Shown: positions 25,301 to 37,021 of the stretch, in pieces
Layout of the letters: each line of letters opens with the position of its first letter
Position numbering within the stretch: position 1 is the stretch's first letter
NCBI GenBank assembly: GCA_035707805.1
Contig: DASSTS010000031.1
Coordinates: 1-64,000, forward strand
Direction: 5' to 3'
Source of the DNA: Castellaniella sp035707805
GTDB lineage: Bacteria > Pseudomonadota > Gammaproteobacteria > Burkholderiales > Burkholderiaceae_B
DNA length: 64,000 nucleotides
Notes under the pieces: generated by a model
Seen by the model: the letters and a program-made list of their open reading frames with translations, nothing else
What the model was told of the DNA's origin: nothing
The model's database searches: none
Position numbers and translations under genes: made by a program

Positions 25301-26275
25301 TCAGCGGCCTTCCGGGCCGCCTCCGGACGACCGGCTGTCGCGCAGATCCGCGCAGATCGCCTCTGCCGCATCCACCAGCCGCGGCCCGGGCCGGTGCAGC
25401 CAGTCGGGGTCGATGGCGTAGACGCGGCCCTGGTGGGCGGCCGCCAGGCCGTGCTGCGCCCACCAGCGCGTGCGCGCGGCCAGGGTGTCCCGCCCGTAGG
25501 GCGACAGGATCATCACCTGCGGATCCAGGTGCAGGACGGATTCGAGGCTGACCTGGGGTGCCGCCAGACGGCTGTCCGCGTACGGGTTGCGGCCGCCGCA
25601 GCGAGCCAGCAGATCGTTGATCAGCGGGTCCCTGCCCAGGGTGAACAAGGGGTCCGCGCTGACCTCGATGAAGACGGAAGGGGCGGGCGGCGGCACCGGC
25701 CGCAGCCGGTCGATGCGTCCCTGCAGGGCCGAGGCGGCGGCATTCGCCGCGGCCTGCGTGCCCAGCCGCGCGCCCAGCTGCCGGATCAGCCCGGGGATGT
25801 CGTCGAGCTTCCGGGGATCGGCGTACAGCAGCGGAACGCCCAGGGCGCCCAGGCGGGCGGCCAGCGCCCGCGTGGCGTCCGTCGGCTGCCAGGCCAGGAC
25901 CAGGGTGGGGCGCAGGGCCAGGATGGTCTCGTCGCTGTACTGGATCCCGTCGCCGATACGGGGGATGGCGCGGGCCGCCGGCGGATAGTCGCTGTTCAGG
26001 ACCGTGCCGATGATGTCGGCGCCGCCGCCCGCCGCGTAGACCAGTTCGGTCACGCTGGGGGCCAGGGTGACGAGGCGGGGCCGCGTCGCGGGGGATTCCC
26101 CGACGGCTGGCGGCCCGCCCGCGGCCGGGGGTGCGGCTATTGCCGCGACGGCCTGGCCCGCCAGGCCGCCGGCCAGCGCGATGGTCAGCGCGACAGCCTG
26201 CGCGGCCGGCGGGATGCGGGCCCATGCCGCCCGCCGCGTTTCCCGCATCCCGCCTGCCGTCACGCCCGGGCGCAT
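25301..26275 (-). CDS. btuF: Cobalamin ABC transporter substrate-binding protein (BtuF-like)
   Basis: A 324-residue periplasmic binding protein of the helical-backbone (cluster A-II) type. An N-terminal signal or anchor (about residues 18-46) is followed by LVTLAPSVTELVYAAGGG near 68-85, the BtuF/FhuD opening motif. The VLAWQPTD and SPYGRDTLAARTRWW segments match BtuF-like proteins. It starts 3 bp downstream of btuB under the same cobalamin riboswitch, which supports B12 as ligand. No BtuC permease or BtuD ATPase gene is adjacent; they would have to be elsewhere. Confidence 0.88.
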   Translation of the reverse strand: MRPGVTAGGMRETRRAAWARIPPAAQAVALTIALAGGLAGQAVAAIAAPPAAGGPPAVGESPATRPRLVTLAPSVTELVYAAGGGADIIGTVLNSDYPPAARAIPRIGDGIQYSDETILALRPTLVLAWQPTDATRALAARLGALGVPLLYADPRKLDDIPGLIRQLGARLGTQAAANAAASALQGRIDRLRPVPPPAPSVFIEVSADPLFTLGRDPLINDLLARCGGRNPYADSRLAAPQVSLESVLHLDPQVMILSPYGRDTLAARTRWWAQHGLAAAHQGRVYAIDPDWLHRPGPRLVDAAEAICADLRDSRSSGGGPEGR

Positions 26276-26278
26276 GGC

Positions 26279-28210
26279 CTACATCCGCCAGGACAGGTTC
26301 ACGAACACGTTGGACCCGGGCGTGTTGTAGCCGTCGATCAGGACGTAGTCCTTGTCCAGCACGTTGTTCCAGCGCACCTGCACGCCCACCGACTTGCTGA
26401 AGTCGTAGGCCGCCGTCAGGTTGACGAGGGAGTAACCGCCCAGGCGGGTGGTGTTCGCGGTTTCCTTGTAGCGATTGCCGGTGTATTGGTATTCGGCGCC
26501 GAGCTTCAGGGCCTGGATGCGGTGTTCGACGCCCAGGTGGAAAACCTGCCGGGCCCGGTAGGGCAGCATGGACCCTTCAGCCGGCGTGAATCCCTGCGCG
26601 GGACGCGGATCATCGTTGCGCGGATCCAGGAAGTCGGCGCTGGCGCTCAGGCGGGTGTCGCCGAACCTGTGCTCGCCCGTGATCGTCAGGCCGCGCAGGG
26701 TCGCCTGCGCGACGTTCTGGGGAGAGGTCATCCACGTGACCGGATCCGACACATTGACGATCAGATTGCGGACCTTGTTCTGATAGGCCGTCAGCTTCAG
26801 CAAGGTGCTGTCGTCCTGATACTGGACGTGCGCCTCGATGTTGCGGGACTTCTCGGGCTTGAGGTCGGGGTTCCCCCGATAGAAGGCCGCGGGATAATCC
26901 TGGTACAGGTCGGCGAAGGTCGGGACGCGGAAGCCCGTGCTGCCCGCGATACCCACCTGCCACGTGTCGCTCAGGTCCAGGTCGGCGCCCAGCGCGCCGG
27001 TGGTCTGGTTGCCGTGGTCCGTATAGTTGTCGTTGCGCAGGCTCGCCTGCAGATGCAGGCGATCCAGATCGCCCTTGTAGATGAGCGCCGTGCTGTTGAC
27101 GTTCCGTTCCGTCTTGTCGTACGAAAAATCGCTGTTGATGCGTTCTTCCAGGCGCTCGGCCAGGATGGAAAGGCGGTGGCCGGGGAGCACCCGCAGATTG
27201 TTCTGCCAGGACCAGCTGCGTTTCAGGCTGGAATGCATGAACGACCCCTCGATCGGCCGGCGGTAGTCCAGGGAATCCCTCGTCCAGCCGAACTGCAGCA
27301 TGCTCTCCCAGCGGTCGGTGATCTGGTCCGTGCTGGTGAGGCGATAGGTTTGCTGGCGGACGAGATTGCGGACATTGTCTTCGGTCGCATAGGGAAAATC
27401 ATCTTGTGTGCCGTCCGAGTCCGCATGCAGATAGCTGCTGTAGGCATTCAACCCGATGCGATGGCCGGGGGCCCAGCGGTAGCCGAGGTCGCCCGTCCAG
27501 CCGCGGCTGGCGTAGCCATCGTCGTCGGGGTCGTGCCCCCAGCTGTCGGTCGAACTGTTGTTCGCGAAATGCCGCCGCATGACATCAAATCCCTTGCTGC
27601 CGGCGGCGCTCGCGGAAAAACTGTAGTCCCAGCCATCGCTGGCGCCGGAAATCCCCGCGCTGGATTTCACCGTCTCGTAGGTGCCGTACCCCAGGTTGGC
27701 CCAGGCGGACAGCGGCCGGTCCTGATCTCCTTTCTTCGTGATGATGTTGACGACCCCGCCGATGGCATCCGATCCATACAGACTGCTGGCCGCGCCGCGC
27801 AGGATCTCGACGCGCTCCACCAGCGCGGGATCAATGGTTTCCAGATGCGTGCCTCCGGACAGAAGCTCCGATGCCCGCAGCCCGTCGATCAGCACGAGTG
27901 TATGCGAGGCATTGGCTCCGCGCAGGAACATGCTGGACACCGTCTGTGGCCCGCCAGTCGTGGTGAACTGCACGCCCGGCGCGCGGCCGATGATCTCGAC
28001 GATGCTGTCGCCGCGGGCTTCGGCCAGCTCACGCGGGCCGATCACCGTCACGTCCCCGATCGCATCGGCCAGGGGTTCCGGGCTGCGGCTGGGGGTGACG
28101 ACAATGTCCTGCAAGGTGGGGACGGCGGCGGAATCGGATTGGGCCGTGGCGGCCAGGGGGAGGAAGCAGACGGCGGCGGCAAGCGCGCGCCGGGAACGCG
28201 GGATGGTCAT
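26279..28210 (-). CDS. btuB: TonB-dependent vitamin B12 receptor BtuB
   Basis: A 643-residue outer-membrane beta-barrel that imports cobalamin using TonB energy. A signal peptide (cleavage near the ATAQ at about 23) is followed by a TonB-box-like QDIVVTPSR near 34-42 and a plug domain with SMFLRGANASHTLVLIDGL near 92-110 and the VERVEILRGAASSLYGSDA block near 131-149. A 22-strand barrel rich in alternating aromatic residues ends the protein (FVNLSWRM). The cobalamin riboswitch just upstream and btuF just downstream fix the substrate more firmly than the protein sequence alone. Confidence 0.93.
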   Translation of the reverse strand: MTIPRSRRALAAAVCFLPLAATAQSDSAAVPTLQDIVVTPSRSPEPLADAIGDVTVIGPRELAEARGDSIVEIIGRAPGVQFTTTGGPQTVSSMFLRGANASHTLVLIDGLRASELLSGGTHLETIDPALVERVEILRGAASSLYGSDAIGGVVNIITKKGDQDRPLSAWANLGYGTYETVKSSAGISGASDGWDYSFSASAAGSKGFDVMRRHFANNSSTDSWGHDPDDDGYASRGWTGDLGYRWAPGHRIGLNAYSSYLHADSDGTQDDFPYATEDNVRNLVRQQTYRLTSTDQITDRWESMLQFGWTRDSLDYRRPIEGSFMHSSLKRSWSWQNNLRVLPGHRLSILAERLEERINSDFSYDKTERNVNSTALIYKGDLDRLHLQASLRNDNYTDHGNQTTGALGADLDLSDTWQVGIAGSTGFRVPTFADLYQDYPAAFYRGNPDLKPEKSRNIEAHVQYQDDSTLLKLTAYQNKVRNLIVNVSDPVTWMTSPQNVAQATLRGLTITGEHRFGDTRLSASADFLDPRNDDPRPAQGFTPAEGSMLPYRARQVFHLGVEHRIQALKLGAEYQYTGNRYKETANTTRLGGYSLVNLTAAYDFSKSVGVQVRWNNVLDKDYVLIDGYNTPGSNVFVNLSWRM

Positions 28211-28317
28211 GGGTCAGTCCTGTGTGGCGCGCGTCCCCGCACGCCGGAACAAACAAGGCCCGCGGCCGGAGCGGATCTGCGTGAAGACATCGCAGGCCCC
28301 TTGCAGCGGGAACGGTC

Positions 28318-28480
28318 AGGAGGTCGAAGCAGGCCGGTATCGGGCTGGCGCGGCCGGGCCGAAGGCCTGGCGGACGCGCTCACCGTTGCGGGGGCAGCAC
28401 AGCTGGGTCGGATCAACGACCGTCTGTTTCCCGTTTGGATGTCCGAGACGCCCGAGGGCGCCATGAACATACCTGTTTCG
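28318..28480 (-). ncRNA. Cobalamin riboswitch in the btuB leader
   Basis: Read on the minus strand, the leader shows ordered elements of the cobalamin aptamer: AACGGGAAACAGACGG near 28423-28438, then TGCTGCCCCCGCAACGG near 28383-28399, and finally the B12 box AGCCCGATACCGGCCTGC near 28330-28347. Binding of adenosyl- or other cobalamin is expected to lower btuB-btuF expression. About 100 bases between the B12 box and the btuB ATG would hold the expression platform; no T-run terminator is obvious, so control of translation initiation is more likely. Element order and spacing are those of the family; exact boundaries are approximate. Confidence 0.92.
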
Positions 28481-28486
28481 CCGCGT

Positions 28487-28492
28487 ATTATA
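28487..28492 (-). promoter_or_regulatory. Probable -10 box for the btuB-btuF operon
   Basis: A perfect TATAAT on the minus strand, standing out in GC-rich DNA and placed 5-10 bp before the riboswitch begins. A matching -35 was not clear. Position relative to the aptamer makes this a good promoter candidate. Confidence 0.5.
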
Positions 28493-28572
28493 AGGTCCAC
28501 CTCGCCATGCCCTCCCATGATCGACACACCAGCAGGGATACGCCGTCAGCACACCAGACACACCAGGCACCG

Positions 28573-28594
28573 CCCCCCCCCCCCCATCCCCCCC
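28573..28594. repeat. C13 homopolymer followed by AT and C7
   Basis: Thirteen consecutive C on the plus strand (28573-28585), then AT and seven more C (28588-28594). It lies about 80 bp upstream of the btuB -10 box and about 300 bp upstream of the metH start. Long poly-C tracts are prone to slipped-strand length change and to G-quadruplex or i-motif structures, and in Bordetella such tracts in fimbrial promoters give phase variation. Whether this one affects either gene is unknown; a sequencing length error is also possible. Confidence 0.9.
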
Positions 28595-28616
28595 AGCAAC
28601 CTCACCCCCTTCGTCA

Positions 28617-28719
28617 ATCGGGGCGAACCGCTGCCGGGGGCACTGTTGGAGCCCACCTCCCCATCCCCGGCGAAGCCGCCAAAACGCGACCTGTGCCCCC
28701 GGCAGCGGCTCGCCCCGAT
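28617..28719. repeat. 103-bp inverted repeat with 27-bp arms upstream of metH
   Basis: The arm at 28617-28643 and the arm at 28693-28719 are reverse complements over 27 bp with a single mismatch (A versus G at position 11 of the arm), separated by 49 bases. The outer part is ATCGGGGCGA and the inner part CTGCCGGGGGCAC. It could fold into a long RNA hairpin in a metH leader, form a cruciform, or be a small mobile-element remnant (MITE-like). No flanking target-site duplication was evident. It does not match the cobalamin or SAH aptamer patterns I know. Confidence 0.9.
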
Positions 28720-28895
28720 GAAATCTCCCCCAAGCACAGTCCGCAACACACAGTCCACCCGGACGAGATCCCGGCCCACTCCTATAAGGCCACCCATAAG
28801 CTACACCCCAACCCATCTCAGCAAGCCCCTACCCAACCCCCGCTCCCCCCAGCGATACAATGAAAGTTTGTCCATTTCCCCCCAGGATCCCAGCC

Positions 28896-32669
<3,774 letters not shown>

Positions 32670-32679
32670 GGACCGGGCC

Positions 32680-33465
32680 GTGTCCCGCCACGATCCGGCC
32701 CGACGCCAGGCGCTGGGCGCGTTCCTGCGCAGCGCCCGCGCCCGCGTTGCGCCCGGCGACCACGGCCTGCCGCCGGGCGCGCGCCGGCGCACCCCCGGCC
32801 TGCGCCGCGAGGAGGCCGCCCAGCTGTGCGGCATCTCCACGACCTGGTACACCTGGATCGAGCAGGGGCGCGAGATCTCCGTCTCGGTGGACGTGTGGTG
32901 CCGCCTGGCCGACGTCCTGCGGCTGGACCGGGCCGAACGGCATTACCTGTTCAGCCTGGCCGAATGCGCCGATCCGCAGGCGACCCGCCTGGACGGCGTG
33001 GCGCTGCCCGACGGCCTGAGCGGCTGTGTGGACAGCATCCAGGGGCCGGCCTACATCCTGGACCAGGCCTGGAACGTCCTGGCCTGGAATCCCGCCCTGC
33101 AACAGCTCTTCGATGGCTGGCCGGGGCAGGGGCAGGCGAACCTGCTGCGCTACATCTTCATGGATCCGGCCGCCCGCAGCCTGGTGGTGGACTGGGAAGA
33201 GCGCGCCAGCCGCGTGGTGGCGGAATTCCGCGCGGACGTGGCCGCGCTGGCGGGCGATCCGGCCATCCAGGCCCTGGTGGCCGAACTGCAGGCCGCCAGT
33301 CCCTTGTTCGCCGGCTGCTGGATCCGCCAGACCGTGGTGGACCGGGAAGGCGGGGTGCGGGAATTCCAGCATCCCCGCCAGGGACGGCTGCGGTTCCGGC
33401 AGTTCACCTTCCGGCTGGCGGTCCGCCCCGACTGCAAGCTGGTGATGCTGCTGGGCGAGACCTGA
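32680..33465 (+). CDS. XRE-family regulator with MmyB-like ligand domain
   Basis: A 261-residue transcription regulator. The N-terminal HTH domain (about residues 8-75) contains RTPGLRREEAAQLCGISTTWYTWIEQ (quoted here as RRTPGLRREEAAQLCG and STTWYTWIEQGR). The C-terminal MmyB-type PAS-like domain includes NVLAWNPALQQLF, NLLRYIFMDPAAR and the RQFTFRL ending. Members of this family often repress an adjacent oxidoreductase or exporter gene. The GTG at 32680 is chosen because GAGGA from the metH stop region lies eight bases upstream. It starts 10 bp after metH and converges with a DHA2-type exporter gene, its likely target. Confidence 0.88.
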   Translation: MSRHDPARRQALGAFLRSARARVAPGDHGLPPGARRRTPGLRREEAAQLCGISTTWYTWIEQGREISVSVDVWCRLADVLRLDRAERHYLFSLAECADPQATRLDGVALPDGLSGCVDSIQGPAYILDQAWNVLAWNPALQQLFDGWPGQGQANLLRYIFMDPAARSLVVDWEERASRVVAEFRADVAALAGDPAIQALVAELQAASPLFAGCWIRQTVVDREGGVREFQHPRQGRLRFRQFTFRLAVRPDCKLVMLLGET

Positions 33466-33485
33466 ACGGCGCCGCCGCCGCGCCC

Positions 33486-34919
33486 TCAGGCCGTCTTGCG
33501 GTGGCGCAGCTGGCTGCCGGAGCGTTCCGACAGGCGGCGGAAGGACAGGGCCGAGGCCGCCACGCACAGCGCCGTGACGGCGAATCCCCACATCACGTCG
33601 ATGCGGTCGGCCTCGATACCGCCACGCAGGCTGATGCTGAGGTTCAGGGTGATGGCCGCGCAGGCCACCCCCAGGCTGATGCCCAACTGCTGCGCCATGG
33701 CCGAGAAACTGCTGGCCCGGCTCATCTGCGCCGAATCCAGGTCGGCATAGGTCAGCGCATTGACGGCCGTGAACTGCAGCGAGCGGAAGAACCCGCCGAT
33801 CAGCAGCACGCCCACCATCAGCCACACCGGGGTGGTCGCCTGGAACAGCGCGCAGGCCGCCGTGAAGCTGGCCGCGATCAGGGCGTTCCAGGTCAGCACG
33901 CGGCGAAAGCCGAAGCGGTGCACGATGGGCGTGGCGACGAGCTTCATCAACAGGGCGCCGGCGGCCGAGGTGAAGGTGATCATGCCGGCCGAAAAAGCCG
34001 ACAGGCCGAAGCCTACCTGCAGCAGGATCGCCAGCAGGAAGGGCGACGCACCGCTGCCGAAGCGGCAGAGGTTGCCGCCCAGGACCGAGACGGCGAAGGT
34101 CTGGACGCGCAGCAGGCTGAGGTCGATGATGGGGTAGGTGGCGTGCCGGGCGTGGCGGATGTACAGGATGCCGCACACCACGCCGAGGGCGATCAGGCCG
34201 ACGATGCTGCCCGCGCCAAAGCCGCCGTGGCCGACCGCCTCCAGACACGTCATGAGCGCCGCCATGGACATGCCGCTCAGCACGAAACCCAGGGTGTCCA
34301 GGCGCGGCCGGCTGTCGGGGATGTCGCAGGCGATGTAGCGGCGCACCAGCGCGATGCCCAGGATGCCGACCGGGATGTTGATCAGGAAGATCCAGTGCCA
34401 TGACGCGTAAGTCACCAGGAAGCCGCCGACCGGCGGGCCGATGACCGGCCCCAGCAGGGCGGGCAGCGTGAGAAAGGCCATGGCCTGGACCAGCTCGGAT
34501 TTGGGGATGCGGCGCAGCAGGATGATGCGGCCCACGGGCACCATCATGGCCCCCGCGGCGCCCTGGACGACGCGCGAGGCCACCAGCTGCGCCAGCGTCT
34601 GCGAGGCCGCGCAGGTCGCCGAACTGAGGCTGAACAGCAGGATGGCCGCCAGGAACACGCGCTGGGCGCCGAAGCGGTCCGCCGCCCAGCCGCTGATCGG
34701 CACGAACACGGCCGTCGCCAGCAGGTAGGCGGTGATGGTCAGGTTCATGTGCACGGCGGTGGTCTGGAAATCCCGCGCCATGGCCGGCAGCGCCGTGGCG
34801 ACCACCGTGGAATCCAGCATCTGCATGAACAGCGCGCATCCCACGATGAAGGGGATCATCCGCTGCTCCCGGGTCCGGGACGTGGGTGGGGGCGGGGTGG
34901 CGCTACTGGGGTCGGGCAT
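33486..34919 (-). CDS. MFS drug exporter, DHA2 (EmrB/QacA-like) family
   Basis: A 477-residue inner-membrane transporter with about 14 predicted helices. Motifs: LDSTVVATALPAMARDF near residues 36-52, WAADRFGAQRVF (loop 2-3 motif A equivalent) near 80-91, the ASRVVQGAAGAMMVP segment near 115-129, and motif C-like LGPVIGPPVGGFL near 155-167, typical of proton-driven antiporters. Substrates are unknown, probably hydrophobic toxins or antibiotics. The start could be the ATG at 34919 or one at 34961. No membrane-fusion partner is adjacent, so it would work as a single-component pump. It converges with the MmyB-type regulator. Confidence 0.9.
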   Translation of the reverse strand: MPDPSSATPPPPTSRTREQRMIPFIVGCALFMQMLDSTVVATALPAMARDFQTTAVHMNLTITAYLLATAVFVPISGWAADRFGAQRVFLAAILLFSLSSATCAASQTLAQLVASRVVQGAAGAMMVPVGRIILLRRIPKSELVQAMAFLTLPALLGPVIGPPVGGFLVTYASWHWIFLINIPVGILGIALVRRYIACDIPDSRPRLDTLGFVLSGMSMAALMTCLEAVGHGGFGAGSIVGLIALGVVCGILYIRHARHATYPIIDLSLLRVQTFAVSVLGGNLCRFGSGASPFLLAILLQVGFGLSAFSAGMITFTSAAGALLMKLVATPIVHRFGFRRVLTWNALIAASFTAACALFQATTPVWLMVGVLLIGGFFRSLQFTAVNALTYADLDSAQMSRASSFSAMAQQLGISLGVACAAITLNLSISLRGGIEADRIDVMWGFAVTALCVAASALSFRRLSERSGSQLRHRKTA

Positions 34920-34989
34920 GGGCACGCTGGAGCGTCCGAGTGCAGTACACTTGGAGCGCATCGGTCATGGAGATCGCAACGGCACTATT

Positions 34990-35181
34990 ATGGCAAACAA
35001 CTTCACCTCCGAACTGACACAATTCATCAATCAGTACAAGACGGATCATCCCGATACCGAAGCGCGCCAGCGCGCCGGACGTTTCCGTCTCTGGGACAAG
35101 GAACTGGACGCCGAACAGCAGGAGGGCTTCCGCGCCGCGCGCATCCCCCAGGATCCCTACGTCTACTACCAGAAGGCCTGA
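34990..35181 (+). CDS. DUF3460 family small protein
   Basis: A 63-residue soluble protein beginning MANNFTSELTQFINQYKTDHP and containing RQRAGRFRLWDKELD, which matches the DUF3460 family found next to scpA in many beta-proteobacteria. Function is unknown. It ends 9 bp before scpA and is likely cotranscribed with it. Confidence 0.88.
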   Translation: MANNFTSELTQFINQYKTDHPDTEARQRAGRFRLWDKELDAEQQEGFRAARIPQDPYVYYQKA

Positions 35182-35190
35182 CCGGCCGAC

Positions 35191-36060
35191 ATGCCGCCCG
35201 ATCCCGCCGCCGGGCTGGACGCCCTGATGGCGCCGGCCGTCGACAGCACGCCCGACGTGGTCGATCACGTGGCCCTGGCGCGGCTGTACGGGGAGCCGCT
35301 GTTCGCCATCCCCCAGGACCTGTACATCCCGCCGGACGCGCTGGAAGTCTTCCTGGAGGCCTTCGAGGGGCCGCTGGACCTGTTGCTCTACCTGATCCGC
35401 AAGCAAAATTTCAACGTCCTCGACATTCCCATGGCCGAGGTCACCGCCCAGTACCTGACCTATGTCGAGCAGGTCCGGCGCACCAACCTCGAACTGGCCG
35501 GCGAATACCTGCTGATGGCGGCGCTGCTGATCGAGATCAAGTCGCGCATGCTGCTGCCCGTGCGCCAGTCCGACACCGGCGAAGAGGTCGAGGACCCGCG
35601 CGCCGAGCTCGTGCGCCGGCTGCTCGAATACGAACGGATGAAGCTCGCCGCCCAGCGCCTGGACGCCATGCCGCGCGTCGGCCGGGACTTCCATGTGGCG
35701 CATGCGCAGGCCGACCTGACGGTCGAGACCCTGCTGCCCGAGGTCAGCGCCGCCGACCTGCGCGACGCCTGGCGGGCCATCCTGCAGCGCGCGCGGCTGA
35801 ACGCCAGCCATCGCATCACGCGCGAGCAGCTGTCGGTGCGCGACCACATGAGCCACATCCTGCGCCGCTTGTCGGACGTGCGCTTCATGGAGTTCACCGA
35901 GCTCTTCATGGAACGCATCCGCATGGGCGAGCCCGCCGCGGTCATCGTCGTGCATTTCCTGGCCTTGCTGGAACTGACCCGCGAATCCCTGCTTGAAATT
36001 ACCCAGGCGGCGCCTTACGCGCCGCTGTACGTCAGACTGTCCTATACGCGTTCGGCCTGA
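35191..36060 (+). CDS. scpA: Segregation and condensation protein A
   Basis: A 289-residue kleisin that works with ScpB and SMC/MksB-type proteins in chromosome condensation. The N-terminal kleisin region has FEGPLDLLLYLIRKQNFNVLDIPMAEVTAQY (pieces near residues 58-88), highly typical of ScpA. The C-terminal winged helix near 220-289 has RLSDVRFMEFTELF and VVHFLALLELTRESLLEI. No scpB follows; panC does, with 19 bp between. Confidence 0.95.
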   Translation: MPPDPAAGLDALMAPAVDSTPDVVDHVALARLYGEPLFAIPQDLYIPPDALEVFLEAFEGPLDLLLYLIRKQNFNVLDIPMAEVTAQYLTYVEQVRRTNLELAGEYLLMAALLIEIKSRMLLPVRQSDTGEEVEDPRAELVRRLLEYERMKLAAQRLDAMPRVGRDFHVAHAQADLTVETLLPEVSAADLRDAWRAILQRARLNASHRITREQLSVRDHMSHILRRLSDVRFMEFTELFMERIRMGEPAAVIVVHFLALLELTRESLLEITQAAPYAPLYVRLSYTRSA

Positions 36061-36079
36061 AGCGCCGCCGGAGTCCGCC

Positions 36080-36931
36080 TTGAAAGTCGTCCATTCCATT
36101 GAAGATCTGCGTGACCAGCTGCGGGGTCAGCTGCGCGTCGCCTTCGTCCCCACCATGGGCAACCTGCACGCCGCCCACCTGTCGCTGATGCGGCTGGCCC
36201 GCCAGCACGGCGATCCGGTGGTGGCCAGCATCTTCGTCAATCGCCTGCAGTTCGGTCCCAACGAGGATTTCGACCGCTATCCGCGCACCCTGGCCGAAGA
36301 CATCGAAAAGCTCGAACGCGAGCGCGACGTCTACGTGCTGTTCGCGCCCGACGAGCGCGAGCTCTACCCCGAGCCCCAGAATTTCCGCATCCAGCCCGGC
36401 GACGCTTTGGGGAATATCCTGGAGGGTGAGTTCCGGCCGGGCTTCTTCATGGGCGTCAGCACGGTGGTGCTGAAGCTCTTTTCCTGCGTGCAGCCGCGCG
36501 TGGCCGTCTTCGGCAAGAAGGACTACCAGCAATTGATGGTCGTGCGGGCCATGTGCCGGCAGTTCCAGCTGCCCGTGGAGATCATCGCCCATGAGACCGT
36601 GCGCGACGCCGACGGCCTGGCGCTGTCGTCCCGCAACCGCTTTCTGTCGGCCGGCGAGCGCGCCGAGGCGCCCAATCTGTACGGGCTGCTGCAGCAGGTG
36701 CGGGACGAGGTGGGGCGCGAAGGCCAGGCCCCGGAAACCGCCGAGGCCCGGGCCATGCAGATCCTGCGCGAGCGCGGCTGGGATCCGGACTACGTGGCGG
36801 TGCGCCGCCAGCGCGACCTGCAGCCGCCGACGCCGGAAGAAATCCGCGCGGGCGAGCCGCTCGTCGTGCTGACGGCGGCACGGCTGGGCACCACCCGCCT
36901 GATCGACAACCTCGAGTTCCAGGCAGGCTGA
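36080..36931 (+). CDS. panC: Pantothenate synthetase
   Basis: A 283-residue ligase that joins pantoate and beta-alanine with ATP to make pantothenate. The ATP-binding HIGH-like region appears as VPTMGNLHAAHLSLM near residues 23-37. Other landmarks: FVNRLQFGPNEDF near 52-64, GVSTVVLKLF near 128-137, FGKKDYQQL near 146-154 and LSSRNRFL near 182-189. The start is taken as TTG at 36080, where the family sequence (KVVHSIEDLR) begins and a GGAG lies upstream. An in-frame ATG 87 bases upstream would sit inside scpA. No panB or panD is present in the window. Confidence 0.93.
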   Translation: MKVVHSIEDLRDQLRGQLRVAFVPTMGNLHAAHLSLMRLARQHGDPVVASIFVNRLQFGPNEDFDRYPRTLAEDIEKLERERDVYVLFAPDERELYPEPQNFRIQPGDALGNILEGEFRPGFFMGVSTVVLKLFSCVQPRVAVFGKKDYQQLMVVRAMCRQFQLPVEIIAHETVRDADGLALSSRNRFLSAGERAEAPNLYGLLQQVRDEVGREGQAPETAEARAMQILRERGWDPDYVAVRRQRDLQPPTPEEIRAGEPLVVLTAARLGTTRLIDNLEFQAG

Positions 36932-36945
36932 ATCAAGTCCCAGGT

Positions 36946-36961
36946 CTGTCAAGCCTGACAG
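36946..36961 (+). terminator. Small hairpin after panC
   Basis: CTGTCA and TGACAG form a six-pair stem with a four-base loop 14 bp past panC, followed closely by a second GC hairpin (GCCCCC/GGGGGC at 36965-36978). There is no T-run. The pair may act as a transcript end or as a dyad for a regulator of the downstream HTH gene. Confidence 0.3.
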
Positions 36962-37021
36962 CTGGCCCCCTCGGGGGCGCATGACAGAATCCCCGCACAA
37001 TCACAACACAAGGGGACTGTC

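Noticed and set aside
28720..28895. Possible SAH or second cobalamin riboswitch directly upstream of metH
   Set aside because: Fragments such as GTGCCCCCGGCAGC and a CCCGGCCC step look superficially similar, but the ordered aptamer elements are missing and the pattern is explained by the inverted repeat.
36080..36931. An earlier in-frame start for panC at 35993
   Set aside because: It would place 29 unrelated residues inside scpA; the family sequence begins at the TTG with a ribosome-binding GGAG upstream.
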